Positions 18,476-26,565 of a stretch of 64,000 bases of DNA are shown in pieces. The stretch is from Cryobacterium melibiosiphilum. GTDB taxonomy: Bacteria; Actinomycetota; Actinomycetes; Actinomycetales; Microbacteriaceae. A model generated the notes under the pieces. The model was given only the letters and a program-made list of their open reading frames with translations. It was not told the origin of the DNA and made no database searches. The stretch covers positions 82,819 through 146,818 of the forward strand of contig NZ_QZVS01000091.1 of assembly GCF_003602235.1 (NCBI RefSeq), in the 5' to 3' direction. The position numbers and the translations under genes are program-made. Every line of letters starts with the position of its first letter. Positions within the stretch are counted from its first letter, which is position 1.

Positions 18476-19348
18476 GTGACCCCCGCACTCCTCACGAACA
18501 TCGCCCTCACGGCCGCCGTGGTCTTTCTCGCGCTCTGGATCATCACCCTCGTGCGCTCACGCCGACGGGTCTTCACCCGCAACGCCGACGAGCGGATGCG
18601 CATCGACCTCGAGCTCTCGCTCGCCGAGCAGCAGGGGCGGCTGGGCATCATCCGCGAACTGCAGGATGTCGCCGTGCTCTCGATCGCCCGGCTGATCACC
18701 CGCGCCGAGGGCGCCCGCTACATGGCCGAAAGCGACCCGTCGACCGCCGTGCGCGCCGCCGCGAACATCGTCGACGAGGGCCGCGTCGCCCTGGCCGACA
18801 TGCGCCGCGTGCTCACCATCGCCCGCGAGGGGGAGGCCGTCGCCGCCGCCCAGCCCGGGCCGCAGTCCGCCCGCGACCTGTTCCGTGTTATGCGCGACGC
18901 CGGCCTCGTCGTGAACTTCACCGAGTCGGGGGAGCGCTTCGAGTTGAAGCCCGGCGCCGAACTGGCGATCTACCGCATCCTGCAGAGCTCCCTCGCGAAC
19001 GCGCTCAAGCACGGTGGCCTCGGCACCGAGGCGCGCGTGTCGTTCGCCTGGACCCAGGACGGCCTGCAGATGCTGATCGACGACGACGGCATCCGCGCCG
19101 CCGCCCGCCGCGACAGCTCGAGCGACGACGAGGTCGCCGCGCGCACCGCGTACACGATCGACGACGACCTCAAGGCCCTCAGCGAGAGCATCGCCGGTGC
19201 CGGCATCACCCAGATGCGCGAGCGCGCCCAGCTCTTCGGCGGCGTCTTCAACGCCGGCACGGTTCCCGGCCTCGGCTTCTCGGTCTCCGCCGTGTTTCCG
19301 TCGCTGCGCTTTCACAACGGCGTGCACGGCGTCGACCTGTCGCGTTAG
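18476..19348 (+). CDS. Histidine-kinase-like protein lacking the phospho-acceptor His
   Basis: This 290-residue protein has one N-terminal membrane helix (residues 5-25) and then a NarL-type sensor kinase core. The helix that normally reads RELHDV reads IIRELQDVAVLSIARL: Gln replaces the phosphorylated His. The ATPase domain keeps the N-box (LANALKHGG), a DDDG segment and GAGITQMRERAQLFGG, the usual end of HATPase_c in this class. No response regulator is next to it. It is probably a pseudokinase that binds ATP or signals by contact. The gene abuts azlC (the next ATG follows the stop directly). Confidence 0.82.
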   Translation: MTPALLTNIALTAAVVFLALWIITLVRSRRRVFTRNADERMRIDLELSLAEQQGRLGIIRELQDVAVLSIARLITRAEGARYMAESDPSTAVRAAANIVDEGRVALADMRRVLTIAREGEAVAAAQPGPQSARDLFRVMRDAGLVVNFTESGERFELKPGAELAIYRILQSSLANALKHGGLGTEARVSFAWTQDGLQMLIDDDGIRAAARRDSSSDDEVAARTAYTIDDDLKALSESIAGAGITQMRERAQLFGGVFNAGTVPGLGFSVSAVFPSLRFHNGVHGVDLSR

Positions 19349-20131
19349 ATGAGCCCCGACACCGCACCCGAGCCGTTCGAACCGCTCGCGGTGACGGATG
19401 CCCGCAATCACCGCCTCGCGGTGCGCGCCGGCCTCGCGGTCGGCCTGGCCACGGCAACCTACGGCGTGTCCTTCGGCGCCCTCTCGGTCGCCGCCGGCCT
19501 GACGATCTGGCAGACCAGCTTCATCAGCCTCGTGATGTTCTCCGGCGGTTCCCAGTTCGCCCTGATCGGGGTGCTCGCCGCCGGCGGCCTCGCCTCCGGC
19601 CCGGCCGCGATCGCCAGCGCGACCCTGCTCGGTGTGCGCAACAGCCTGTACGGCATGCGCACCGCCCCGGTCGTGGCCGGCGGCCGCTGGAACGACACCT
19701 GGTACAAGAAGCTCGCGGCGGGCTGGCTGACCATCGACGAGTCCACGGCCGTCGCCCTCGCCCAGCCGACCGCGACGAGTCGCCGCACCGGGTTCTGGGT
19801 CACCGGCCTCGCCGTGTTCATCGGCTGGAACCTCACGACCCTCGCCGGCGCCCTGATCGGTGACGCGCTCGGCGACACCCGCGCCTACGGCCTCGACGCG
19901 GCCGCGGCCGCCGCCTTCGTCGGGCTGCTGTGGCCTCGACTCAAGCGCCTTCAGGCCGTTGCGGTGGCCGTGGCCGCCGCCGTGGTCGCGGCGCTCCTCA
20001 CGCCGGTGCTGATGCCCGGTGTGCCGGTGCTCGTCGCTGCCCTCGTCGCGGTCGTGGTCGGGTTCTTCAACTGGTTCGGCCCCCGACAGGCCGGCACCGG
20101 CCCCATTTCCGGCGAGCGGATGCCCTCGTGA
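19349..20131 (+). CDS. azlC: AzlC-family branched-chain amino acid exporter, large subunit
   Basis: This 260-residue membrane protein has several hydrophobic helices and the AzlC core (YGVSFGALSVAAGLTIWQ, SLVMFSGGSQFALIGVLAAGG, LLGVRNSLYGM). With AzlD it forms an exporter for branched-chain and related amino acids. It ends GTGA, overlapping the azlD start, which is typical of the pair. leuA lies far upstream, so a regulatory tie with leucine synthesis is only a thought. Confidence 0.9.
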   Translation: MSPDTAPEPFEPLAVTDARNHRLAVRAGLAVGLATATYGVSFGALSVAAGLTIWQTSFISLVMFSGGSQFALIGVLAAGGLASGPAAIASATLLGVRNSLYGMRTAPVVAGGRWNDTWYKKLAAGWLTIDESTAVALAQPTATSRRTGFWVTGLAVFIGWNLTTLAGALIGDALGDTRAYGLDAAAAAAFVGLLWPRLKRLQAVAVAVAAAVVAALLTPVLMPGVPVLVAALVAVVVGFFNWFGPRQAGTGPISGERMPS

Positions 20132-20433
20132 CCCTCTGGCAGATCATCATCGCGGCATCCATTGCCGTGCTCGCCCTCAAGCTGCTGGGCTATCTCGTGC
20201 CGCCCGCGCTGCTGCACAAGCCCCGCCCGGCCCGCATCGCCGACCTACTCACCGTGGCGCTCCTCGCGGCGCTCATCGCCGTGCAGACGCTCGGCAGCGG
20301 CCAGGCGATCGTGCTTGACGCCCGGGTGCCCGCTGTCATCGTGGCGGCCGGGCTGTTCGCCCTGAAGGCGCCGTTCATCGTCGTCGTGATCGCCGCGGCG
20401 GGCGTCGCCGCGGCGATCCGCGCTTTCAGCTAA
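20128..20433 (+). CDS. azlD: AzlD-family small subunit
   Basis: This 101-residue membrane protein starts at GTG 20128, overlapping the azlC stop by 4 nt. Its four hydrophobic helices and the segment RIADLLTVALLAALIAVQTL match AzlD, the small partner that is needed with AzlC for amino acid export. It converges on def with a 10-bp gap and no visible terminator. Confidence 0.88.
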   Translation: MTLWQIIIAASIAVLALKLLGYLVPPALLHKPRPARIADLLTVALLAALIAVQTLGSGQAIVLDARVPAVIVAAGLFALKAPFIVVVIAAAGVAAAIRAFS

Positions 20434-20443
20434 GGGGGCGGGC

Positions 20444-21016
20444 TCAGCCCTCGAGGTCGTCGACGCCGGGCAGCCAGCTCAGCCCGGGCACGCCCCAGCT
20501 GCGCTTGCGGGTGATCTTCGCCGCGATCTTGGCGTGCGCGTGCTCGAGGCGGTCCACGTAGAGGGTGCCGTCGAGGTGGTCGTACTCGTGCTGAAAAATT
20601 CGGGCCAGCCAGCCGTCGGCTCGAATCTCGAACGGCTTCTGGTCGAGGTCCACGGCCCGCAAAATGGCCGACTGCGCCCGGCGCAGCGGAAAGCGTTCCC
20701 CGGGAAACGACAGGCAGCCCTCGTCTTCGTTGGGGTCGTCCTCGTCGGCCTCGCCCGCGGGCACCGGGGTGATCCACAGCTCGGGGTTGATCGCCACGCC
20801 GCGCCAGAGCACGTCCTGGTCGTCTTCGAAGCTGTAGGTGAACAGGCGCAGTCCCACACCCACCTGCGGCGCGGCCAGTCCCACCCCCGGCGCCTCATCC
20901 ATCGTTTCGAACATATCCGTCACCAGAGTGCGCAGCGTGTCGTCGAATTCGACGACGGATGCTGCGGGGGAGTGGAGAACGGGATCCCCGGAAATTACTA
21001 TCGATCGCACGGCCAT
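20444..21016 (-). CDS. def: Peptide deformylase
   Basis: This 190-residue peptide deformylase removes the formyl group from nascent proteins. All three motifs are intact: GVGLAAPQVG, EGCLSFPG and QHEYDHLDG (metal ligands Cys, His, His and the catalytic Glu). The frame extends to 21136, but the ATG at 21016 starts MAVRSIVISGDPVLH, the usual N-terminus. TATTCT sits 6 nt before this ATG, so the message is probably leaderless. The acidic insert ADEDDPNEDEGC precedes motif 2. Confidence 0.95.
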   Translation of the reverse strand: MAVRSIVISGDPVLHSPAASVVEFDDTLRTLVTDMFETMDEAPGVGLAAPQVGVGLRLFTYSFEDDQDVLWRGVAINPELWITPVPAGEADEDDPNEDEGCLSFPGERFPLRRAQSAILRAVDLDQKPFEIRADGWLARIFQHEYDHLDGTLYVDRLEHAHAKIAAKITRKRSWGVPGLSWLPGVDDLEG

Positions 21017-21022
21017 TTGACA

Positions 21023-21028
21023 AGAATA
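21023..21028 (-). promoter_or_regulatory. -10 box of def (leaderless)
   Basis: TATTCT on the minus strand is separated from the def ATG by 6 nt, the spacing expected when transcription starts at the initiation codon. No good -35 is seen. The divergent gene starts 41 nt away. Confidence 0.45.
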
Positions 21029-21056
21029 TCGCCATGGTTGTGGATAGGGTCGACAG

Positions 21057-21995
21057 GTGATGACCGACCTGACTGATCTGGCAGCGGAAATCACCATCGA
21101 CCCCCGGCAGGCGATCGGTATTCCGCTGGCCCTCATCGGCGCGGTCTTCCTCTCGCTCGGCGCGCAGTTTCAGCACCGCGGTGTCACCAAGGTCGAGGCG
21201 AGCACCGCCGAGGTCACCGGCGGGCTGAACCCGCGGCAGCTGATGTTGCTGCTCGCGCGGCCGTCCTGGGTGTTCGGTTCGCTCATGCTGGGCCTGGCCA
21301 TCGTCTTCCAGCTGTCAAGCCTCGCCTACGCCCCGATCATCGTGGTGCAGCCGCTCGGCGCGGTCGCACTGGTTCTGACGGCGGTGCTGAATGCCCGCCT
21401 GAGCCAGGTGAAGCTGAACCGGGCATCCGTCATCGCGATCGTGATGTGCGTGGGTGGCGTGGGCCTGTTCGTCACGGTGGCCGCGTTCACGGCCGTCGAT
21501 AAACCGGTGACCGACCAGAACCTGATCACGATCCTGATCGTGCTCGCGGGCGTGCTGACCCTGTTCGGCTTCGCCTTCGGGTACCTGCGCCACCGGTTCC
21601 AGGCGATCTTCTACATCCTCGGCGCCGGCGTCGTCTACGGATTCGTCGCGACCCTCGCCAAGGTCATCATCAACCGCATCCAGAACGGCAACTTCGAGTG
21701 GCTCACGCTGACCTGCGTGCTGGGGTTGCTGCTGGCCGCCGGACTCGGGGCCTATTTCGTGCAGAACGCGTACGCATCCGGCCCGCCCGACCTGGTCATC
21801 GCCGGCCTCACCGTCATCGATCCGCTCGTCGCGGTCGGCATCGGCATCATCGTTCTGGGCGAGGCGTCGCAGGCGCCGCCGTGGGCCGGGGTCGCATTCG
21901 TCGTCGCCGGGTCGCTCGCCATCTGGGGGGTCTTTCGCCTCGCGCGCTACCACCCCCAGCTCGACACCCAACTCGGCAGCCAGCTGGACCGATGA
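21057..21995 (+). CDS. DMT-family carrier (NIPA/EamA-like)
   Basis: This 312-residue membrane protein has about nine hydrophobic helices and the internal duplication typical of drug/metabolite carriers. Segments such as YAPIIVVQPLGAVALVLTAVL and IDPLVAVGIGIIVLGE match the DMT/NIPA group sometimes annotated as magnesium carriers. The substrate is not known. It is divergent from def, with a shared 40-bp control region. A TAGGGT 11 nt before the ATG could be its -10 box. Confidence 0.85.
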   Translation: MMTDLTDLAAEITIDPRQAIGIPLALIGAVFLSLGAQFQHRGVTKVEASTAEVTGGLNPRQLMLLLARPSWVFGSLMLGLAIVFQLSSLAYAPIIVVQPLGAVALVLTAVLNARLSQVKLNRASVIAIVMCVGGVGLFVTVAAFTAVDKPVTDQNLITILIVLAGVLTLFGFAFGYLRHRFQAIFYILGAGVVYGFVATLAKVIINRIQNGNFEWLTLTCVLGLLLAAGLGAYFVQNAYASGPPDLVIAGLTVIDPLVAVGIGIIVLGEASQAPPWAGVAFVVAGSLAIWGVFRLARYHPQLDTQLGSQLDR

Positions 21996-22147
21996 CGTGC
22001 CGGGAATGAGAACCGACCGCGCGCCGGGGCGCAGAGACGGCGTGTCGGTTTAGTATGGAGCGTCAGTACATCTCGAAGGCGACGACGACGCCCAGATTTT
22101 CTCGCCGGATGATGATCCCCGGCACACCAACGTAGGGACCACGACAC

Positions 22148-23407
22148 GTGCCAGACTCGACCGATTTGCAGAGCGAATCGTCGCCCGAAGCCCAGGCTCG
22201 CAGAGCCAAGCCGATCCGCGTGCTCATCGCCGCCGACACCTTCGCACCCGATGTGAACGGTGCCGCCCGGTTCGCTGAGCGCCTCGCCGCCGGGCTCGTC
22301 GCCCGCGGCCACGAGGTGCAGATCATGGCACCGGCCGCCTCGCGCAAGCACGGCAGCTGGATGGAAATGCACGAGGGCCAGCCGATGATGGTGCACCGCC
22401 TGCACAGCTGGCGCTGGTACCCGCATGACTGGCTGCGTTTCGCCCTGCCGTGGATCGTGCGCCGCGAAAGCCGCCTCATCCTCGACTCGTTCAAGCCCGA
22501 CGTCGTGCATTTCCAGTCCCACATCAACGTCGGGCGCGGCGTGTCGATCGAAGCCGAAGAACGCGGCATCCGCATGATCGGCACGAACCACTTCATGCCC
22601 GAGAACATGGTCAAGTTCTCGCTGATTCCACTCGGCTTCCAAGACCGAGTGATCAAGGCCGCATGGCGGGCCGCCCGACGCACCTTCGGCCGGGCCGCCG
22701 CCGTTACCACGCCCACCCTGCGCGCCGCCCAGTTTTTGAAGAAGTACACCGGCCTCACCGAGGTGCACGCCGTGTCCTGCGGCATCGACGCCGACAACTA
22801 CTCGCCCAACTTCGAGCCGCGCACCGAGAACCGCATCCTCTTCGTCGGCCGGGTCACCGGTGAGAAGCAGATCGACGTGCTGCTGCAGGCGGCGGCCCTG
22901 CTCGCCCCGTCGCTGAAGGCTCAGATCGAGATCGTCGGCGGGGGAGACCAGAAGCGCAACCTCGAGCACCTGGCCGACACCCTCGGCATCCGCTCTCGCG
23001 TCACCTTCACCGGCTACGTGACGGATGCCGAGCTGCGCGCGGCTTACTCCCGCGCCACCGTGTTCGCGATGCCCTCGATCGCCGAATTGCAGAGCATCGC
23101 CACGATGGAGGCGATGGCCTCGGGCCTGCCCGTCGTCGCCGCGAACGCGATGGCGTTGCCGCACCTCGTGCACGATGAGCAAAACGGATACCTGTTCGCC
23201 CCCGGCAACGCCCAGGACCTCGCCGACAAGCTCACGACCGTGCTGACAGCGGATGCCGCGAACCTCGAGGCCCTGAAGCGCGAGTCACTCAAGCTGATCG
23301 CCACGCACGACATCAAGCGCACGCTCAACACATTCGAATGCCTGTATCGTGGTGAGCCGGTGGCCCTGCTGGTCGCCGACGATGCCGCGACACACGCAAC
23401 GGACTAG
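22148..23407 (+). CDS. GT4-family glycosyltransferase
   Basis: This 419-residue retaining GT-B transferase has the N-terminal acceptor domain DTFAPDVNGAARFAERLAAG and the C-terminal donor domain with LFVGRVTGEKQIDVLL. The EX7E motif is in PSIAELQSIATMEAMASG (both Glu present). It resembles mannosyl/glucosyl transferases acting on membrane lipids in actinobacteria (PimB/MgtA-like), but donor and acceptor cannot be fixed. A GTG start follows an upstream leader of about 90 nt; TAGTAT at 22051-22056 may be the -10 box. Confidence 0.9.
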   Translation: MPDSTDLQSESSPEAQARRAKPIRVLIAADTFAPDVNGAARFAERLAAGLVARGHEVQIMAPAASRKHGSWMEMHEGQPMMVHRLHSWRWYPHDWLRFALPWIVRRESRLILDSFKPDVVHFQSHINVGRGVSIEAEERGIRMIGTNHFMPENMVKFSLIPLGFQDRVIKAAWRAARRTFGRAAAVTTPTLRAAQFLKKYTGLTEVHAVSCGIDADNYSPNFEPRTENRILFVGRVTGEKQIDVLLQAAALLAPSLKAQIEIVGGGDQKRNLEHLADTLGIRSRVTFTGYVTDAELRAAYSRATVFAMPSIAELQSIATMEAMASGLPVVAANAMALPHLVHDEQNGYLFAPGNAQDLADKLTTVLTADAANLEALKRESLKLIATHDIKRTLNTFECLYRGEPVALLVADDAATHATD

Positions 23408-23424
23408 CTGTTCGTGTGTGGCAT

Positions 23425-23498
23425 GGGGCGGTAGCTCAGCTGGTTAGAGCAGCGGACTCATAATCCGTCGGTCCCGGGTTCAAGTCCCGGTCGCCCTA
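23425..23498 (+). tRNA. tRNA-Met (CAT)
   Basis: A 74-nt cloverleaf has acceptor GGGGCGG pairing with TCGCCCT, D-arm GCTCAGCTGGTTAGAGC, anticodon loop CTCATAA and T-loop TTCAAGT. The form fits elongator tRNA-Met; an Ile2 tRNA (lysidine-modified CAT) is less likely. It marks the boundary between core synteny and the accessory region, so its 3' end may be an integration site. Confidence 0.92.
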
Positions 23499-23507
23499 CT
23501 AAAACGC

Positions 23508-23653
23508 AACCCCCGCTGGTCGAGGCGCGAGGAACGAGCGATCGAGACTTGGCGAGATGTTCTACGAAAATCTCCATCCGCTGGTCGAGCGCGTGTTTCG
23601 ACGGGCTCAACAACCGGCGAGCAGTCGAGACCCGGCGACCCGATCTCGCCAAG
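23508..23653. repeat. Degenerate palindromic repeats after tRNA-Met
   Basis: CCGCTGGTCGAG-type units occur at about 23511 and 23578 with GATCGAGACTT and CAGTCGAGACC counterparts. CTTGGCGAGAT (23548-23558) is exactly inverted at 23643-23653. They are relatives of the CTGGTTGAG/TTTCGACCAG elements after era. No gene is seen here. Confidence 0.7.
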
Positions 23654-23743
23654 CCGCCGCCTGCCAAGTTCGCCGTGGCCCGCCTGCTCGGTCTGGGACG
23701 ATCTCGAGCACGTACGGGTATGAACAGTGAATGATTCTCAGAG

Positions 23744-24061
23744 TTGGGTCTCGAGTCCATCCTTAAGACAAGCGAGCTCGCCGAGTACCTCGGCGTGCAG
23801 ACGCAGGCTATCTACGACCTGCGCACCGATGGACGCGGCCCCGCCGGCTTTCGAGTCGGCCGAGAGATCCGCTTCCGAGTCTCTGATGTACTCCGGTGGC
23901 TGGACGGACTCCATGAGCCCGACCGTCGCTTCGCGACCACGGAGCCAAGACCTGATGGCGGGGCGACCCCGGCTGCCGATCAGTACCTGGTAGATGCCGT
24001 CCGCCAAGGCGGTGGTCTGACCCGGCCTGATTGCTTCCAGCGCCGCGGTCAGCCCAGCTGA
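23744..24061 (+). pseudogene. Excisionase/AlpA-like HTH protein, 3' end replaced
   Basis: From a TTG at 23744, about 60 residues match small MerR-like/excisionase HTH proteins: ILKTSELAEYLGVQTQAIYD, then a variable segment, then FRVGREIRFRVSDVLRWLDG. Such proteins steer excision of integrated elements or regulate them. Beyond about 23,950 the frame merely reads the antisense of a lyase fragment, so the natural C-terminus is lost or changed. Position next to tRNA-Met fits debris of an integrative element. It might still be functional, since the HTH itself is complete. Confidence 0.6.
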
Positions 24062-24289
24062 GTTGGTGACCGTAATGGTCGATCCGTTCGATTCGGAAGT
24101 CACCGTGCCGACCGTAGCCGCTGCCTCATCGGGCGTGGGCGGGTCGGGCAACGCTCGGGCGCTGCTGGTTCCGCCGGCGGCGCTGGGTTCCACAGCGGAT
24201 GCTGCGCCCAACGGTACGAACGCGCTCGCAAGTGTGACGCCTGCGATGACGATGCTCGAAGAGAGGAATGGTGCTCGACGAGGTGACAT
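23950..24289 (-). pseudogene. N-terminal fragment of a secreted polysaccharide lyase-like protein
   Basis: The minus-strand ATG at 24289 gives MSPRRAPFLSSSIVIAGVTL, a good Sec signal peptide with AxA-type cleavage, then a Pro/Ala/Thr linker. The segment TITVTNSAGLTAALEAIRPG, followed by TTALADGIYQ, is the usual entry to PL6/chondroitinase B-like right-handed beta-helices. Only about 110 residues remain before the frame runs into the antisense of the HTH gene. The full family is several hundred residues. It is a deletion relic. Confidence 0.65.
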
Positions 24290-24445
24290 GTGCCGCTCCT
24301 TGAGATTCTCGGCATCCGCTCCGAGCTCGCCTTGCGGATGCTTGGTTGGTTTCTCTGAAGGAGCGCCATGCCTCACTGTCGCCAAGGCGCTTCACGCGCC
24401 TACAGCGACGGCTGATCGAGGCGAATCGGGCGGTAGCATTCGGTT

Positions 24446-24988
24446 ATGCCCGTTCGCCGCGACCTTGCCGAACTTCTTGCAGAGCACGTGGACTGGCTGC
24501 GGTCATCGGCTGCACGGTTTGATGCGGGCACCACGTTAGAGTCAAAGCGCATCGCCACGTCGATTCGCTCTCTCGTGCACACCACGGACTCGTCGACGTC
24601 GTTGCTCACGCAGATGAAGCTGCGGGATTCGATGGTCTGGCGCTCCGCCGTTGACATGGTCCCCTCCAACGGCGAGACTCACGCGGACGCCCTCTGGGTC
24701 TCAGTCCCGAGCGTGTCGGGCTTCCAGCCCATCAAGGGAATGCCTGAACACCTGACAAACCTCAGCCGGCACTACTTTGTTTGGCACGCGGCCAACGTGG
24801 GTGGCGGAGCCCACGTCGATCCCCGGCTTCCCGATCATTACGAGAGCCTGAGCCGCAAGGGCGGGCTGAAGCCCCTCCGAATCAACAGCGCGGGCAACTC
24901 GTACCCTGACTGGTCTGATCCGACCCCGAGTGCCCTGAGAACCATGTGCACCGAGATCGTGATTTCCTTTGAGGAAGCGAATTGGTAA
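24446..24988 (+). CDS. Conserved hypothetical protein
   Basis: This 180-residue protein has an N-terminal helix (LAELLAEHVDWLRSS) and the conserved block SKRIATSIRSLVHTTDSSTSLLTQM. I recall similar SLLxQL-type blocks in a widespread but unassigned bacterial family. The C-terminal half, with FVWHAANVGGGAHVDPRLPD, is rich in Trp and His. There is no signal peptide or membrane helix. It lies in a mobile-element region, before another orphan gene on the same strand. The function is unknown. Confidence 0.7.
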   Translation: MPVRRDLAELLAEHVDWLRSSAARFDAGTTLESKRIATSIRSLVHTTDSSTSLLTQMKLRDSMVWRSAVDMVPSNGETHADALWVSVPSVSGFQPIKGMPEHLTNLSRHYFVWHAANVGGGAHVDPRLPDHYESLSRKGGLKPLRINSAGNSYPDWSDPTPSALRTMCTEIVISFEEANW

Positions 24989-25029
24989 TTCTCGCTGCGC
25001 GTGAACCGGGGCGAGGCTCGTGCCGGTAG

Positions 25030-25590
25030 GTGACTGCGAGAGCCTTCGCGCTGGCGGCTTCAGCAGATGGCATCGTGTTGGCTCGCGCCCGAGTCCCGTG
25101 GTTGAACCAGCGCGGTCACCTTGGGCTCCCAGATTCAGCATCACAGGTGCGCGAGGTTCTCGACACGATCTTTTGCGCGCTGGGTGGGCGCCACGGGGAA
25201 CAGAGCGCGAAACGACTCACTTCGCTTCCTGGCGATTTCGTGCATGTCGGGAGCGGTACGTTCATCGAAGTCGACGAATCTCAGCATTTCACGAGTTTTC
25301 GGCTGCTCACCCTCGACCGTTACCCGGTGGACGCGCACCTGGGCTTTGATATCGACGCCTATCGCTCGCTTTGCCATGCGTGGGAGGAACGCTCAGACAA
25401 GTACAGGAAGAGTAAGGCTGCGATCGGTTTCGGCGCCGGAGGGAGACAACGTCAGCGCGCCTACCATGACGCTCTCCGCGATTTGGTGGCGCCCGCAATG
25501 GGGCACCCGCCAGTCATTCGAGCCGCTGCGCCGGACCGAGACGGGGTCGCCGCGTACAAGCGGGTACGGGACAGGCTGCACAAGATGTAG
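25030..25590 (+). CDS. Conserved hypothetical protein, possible nuclease-like fold
   Basis: The protein is 186 residues from a GTG. The middle holds FIEVDESQHFTSFRLLTLD and the C-terminus GAGGRQRQRAYHDALRDLV, then GHPPVIRAAAPDRD, a pattern I associate with a conserved actinobacterial family of unknown function (possibly DUF7255). An E-x-D-E-x-Q-H run following a hydrophobic strand, with later Arg-rich helices, faintly recalls restriction-like nucleases, but the catalytic set cannot be defined. It has no membrane parts. Confidence 0.65.
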   Translation: MTARAFALAASADGIVLARARVPWLNQRGHLGLPDSASQVREVLDTIFCALGGRHGEQSAKRLTSLPGDFVHVGSGTFIEVDESQHFTSFRLLTLDRYPVDAHLGFDIDAYRSLCHAWEERSDKYRKSKAAIGFGAGGRQRQRAYHDALRDLVAPAMGHPPVIRAAAPDRDGVAAYKRVRDRLHKM

Positions 25591-25706
25591 CGGGTCCACA
25601 CCAGCCGCCGACCCGGGAGCGGCTGGAGCATGGCCAAAGCTCGCCGGGCCCGCGCTTAGCGCTTCGGTCTCGGCGGATCAGGGCTTCGAGGCCGGGGCGG
25701 ATCCGC

Positions 25707-26015
25707 CTATCGAGCTGGTGTCAGCGTGATCTTCTGGCCGAGGGCAGCCGCCAGGCGGTTGAGCGTGTCTGCGGTCGGGTTGCCGATGCCGCGTTCGATT
25801 CGGCTGATTTCTGCCTGCTGAATCCCGGTGACCTTGGACAGGGATGGTTGGGTCAGGTCACGTGCCTTGCGAGCGGCGGCGAGCAGCGCTCCCAGCTCAA
25901 CGCGACTCGCGAGCTCGGCGTCAAAGGACGTGCGGGCCGCCTCGTAAACGGTTCGTGCGTCCTCCGACCAGTCCGCTTTGGCCTGGGTGGCTAGGTCTGC
26001 AAAGTTCTTCGACAC
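25707..26015 (-). CDS. HigA-type antitoxin, XRE HTH
   Basis: The protein is 102 residues from GTG 26015, chosen because GGAGG lies 8 nt upstream; the frame extends to a TTG at 26033. The C-terminal HTH is clear: ARDLTQPSLSKVTGIQQAEI followed by SRIERGIGNPTADTL. It normally neutralises the HigB/RelE-like toxin encoded just upstream and represses the locus. The toxin gene is frameshifted here, but the antitoxin is intact with its own promoter. Confidence 0.88.
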   Translation of the reverse strand: MSKNFADLATQAKADWSEDARTVYEAARTSFDAELASRVELGALLAAARKARDLTQPSLSKVTGIQQAEISRIERGIGNPTADTLNRLAAALGQKITLTPAR

Positions 26016-26032
26016 GGGTGCCTCCGGCCTCA

Positions 26033-26061
26033 ATTATGTGCGTTAACACATAGCCCGTCAA
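26033..26061 (-). promoter_or_regulatory. Antitoxin promoter with operator
   Basis: On the minus strand TTGACG (26061-26056), a spacer of exactly 17 bp and CATAAT (26038-26033) form one of the best promoters in the window. Within and beyond the spacer lies a perfect inverted repeat, TATGTG-N6-CACATA (26035-26052), overlapping the -10 box, a likely binding site for the HigA-like protein. The -35 overlaps the stop of the toxin frame. Confidence 0.72.
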
Positions 26062-26487
26062 GTCTTTCTATCGCGCTCGCGATGCGTACGTTTCCATTGT
26101 TCGTGGATCTTGCGGGCCCTCGTGATCTCGCGCTGCTGGCGCTTTTCGGAGGGATCATTCTTCTTGTCGTACCCGCTGTAGAGCAGCACGATCTTGTCGC
26201 CGTAGAAGGTGCAGAAGACGCGAATGAGCACGTTCCGGTCTACGTCGACCAGCTCGGCCGGCAACTCGACGTTCGCCTGAGAGAGGATTGCCTGCAGGGA
26301 TTTGCGGACGCGAAACTCGTAGCCCACCGGACAACGGCTTGCCCCACCCGCCCCGACAGATGTCGATGCCGTGCACGGCAAGGACCCGTTCGATCGCCGC
26401 CGCCAGGACGGCCTGTTCATACTCACCGAGGGACGAGAAGAACCGGGCGAACGCGTCGCCTTCATACTCGATCGCCCACGTTGGCAT
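26058..26487 (-). pseudogene. HigB/RelE-like toxin, frameshifted
   Basis: The N-terminal half reads from ATG 26487: MPTWAIEYEGDAFARFFSSL, then AAIERVLAVHGID and GGWGKPLSGGL. It then passes out of frame at about 26321-26324. The C-terminal half continues in another frame (YEFRVRKSLQAIL ... VLIRVFCTFYGDKIVLLYSG, then KKNDPSEKRQQREI). Together they make a full phage-derived Gp49/HigB-like mRNA interferase of about 140 residues. A +1 or -2 slip is needed to join them. Order toxin then antitoxin is normal for higBA. Confidence 0.8.
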
Positions 26488-26565
26488 TGATGAGGCCTCC
26501 TGCTCGCGATGGGCCCAGCGTAGTGGGCGCTTGTCGGCGCCGAACGATAGAACGGTTGCTGCCGA

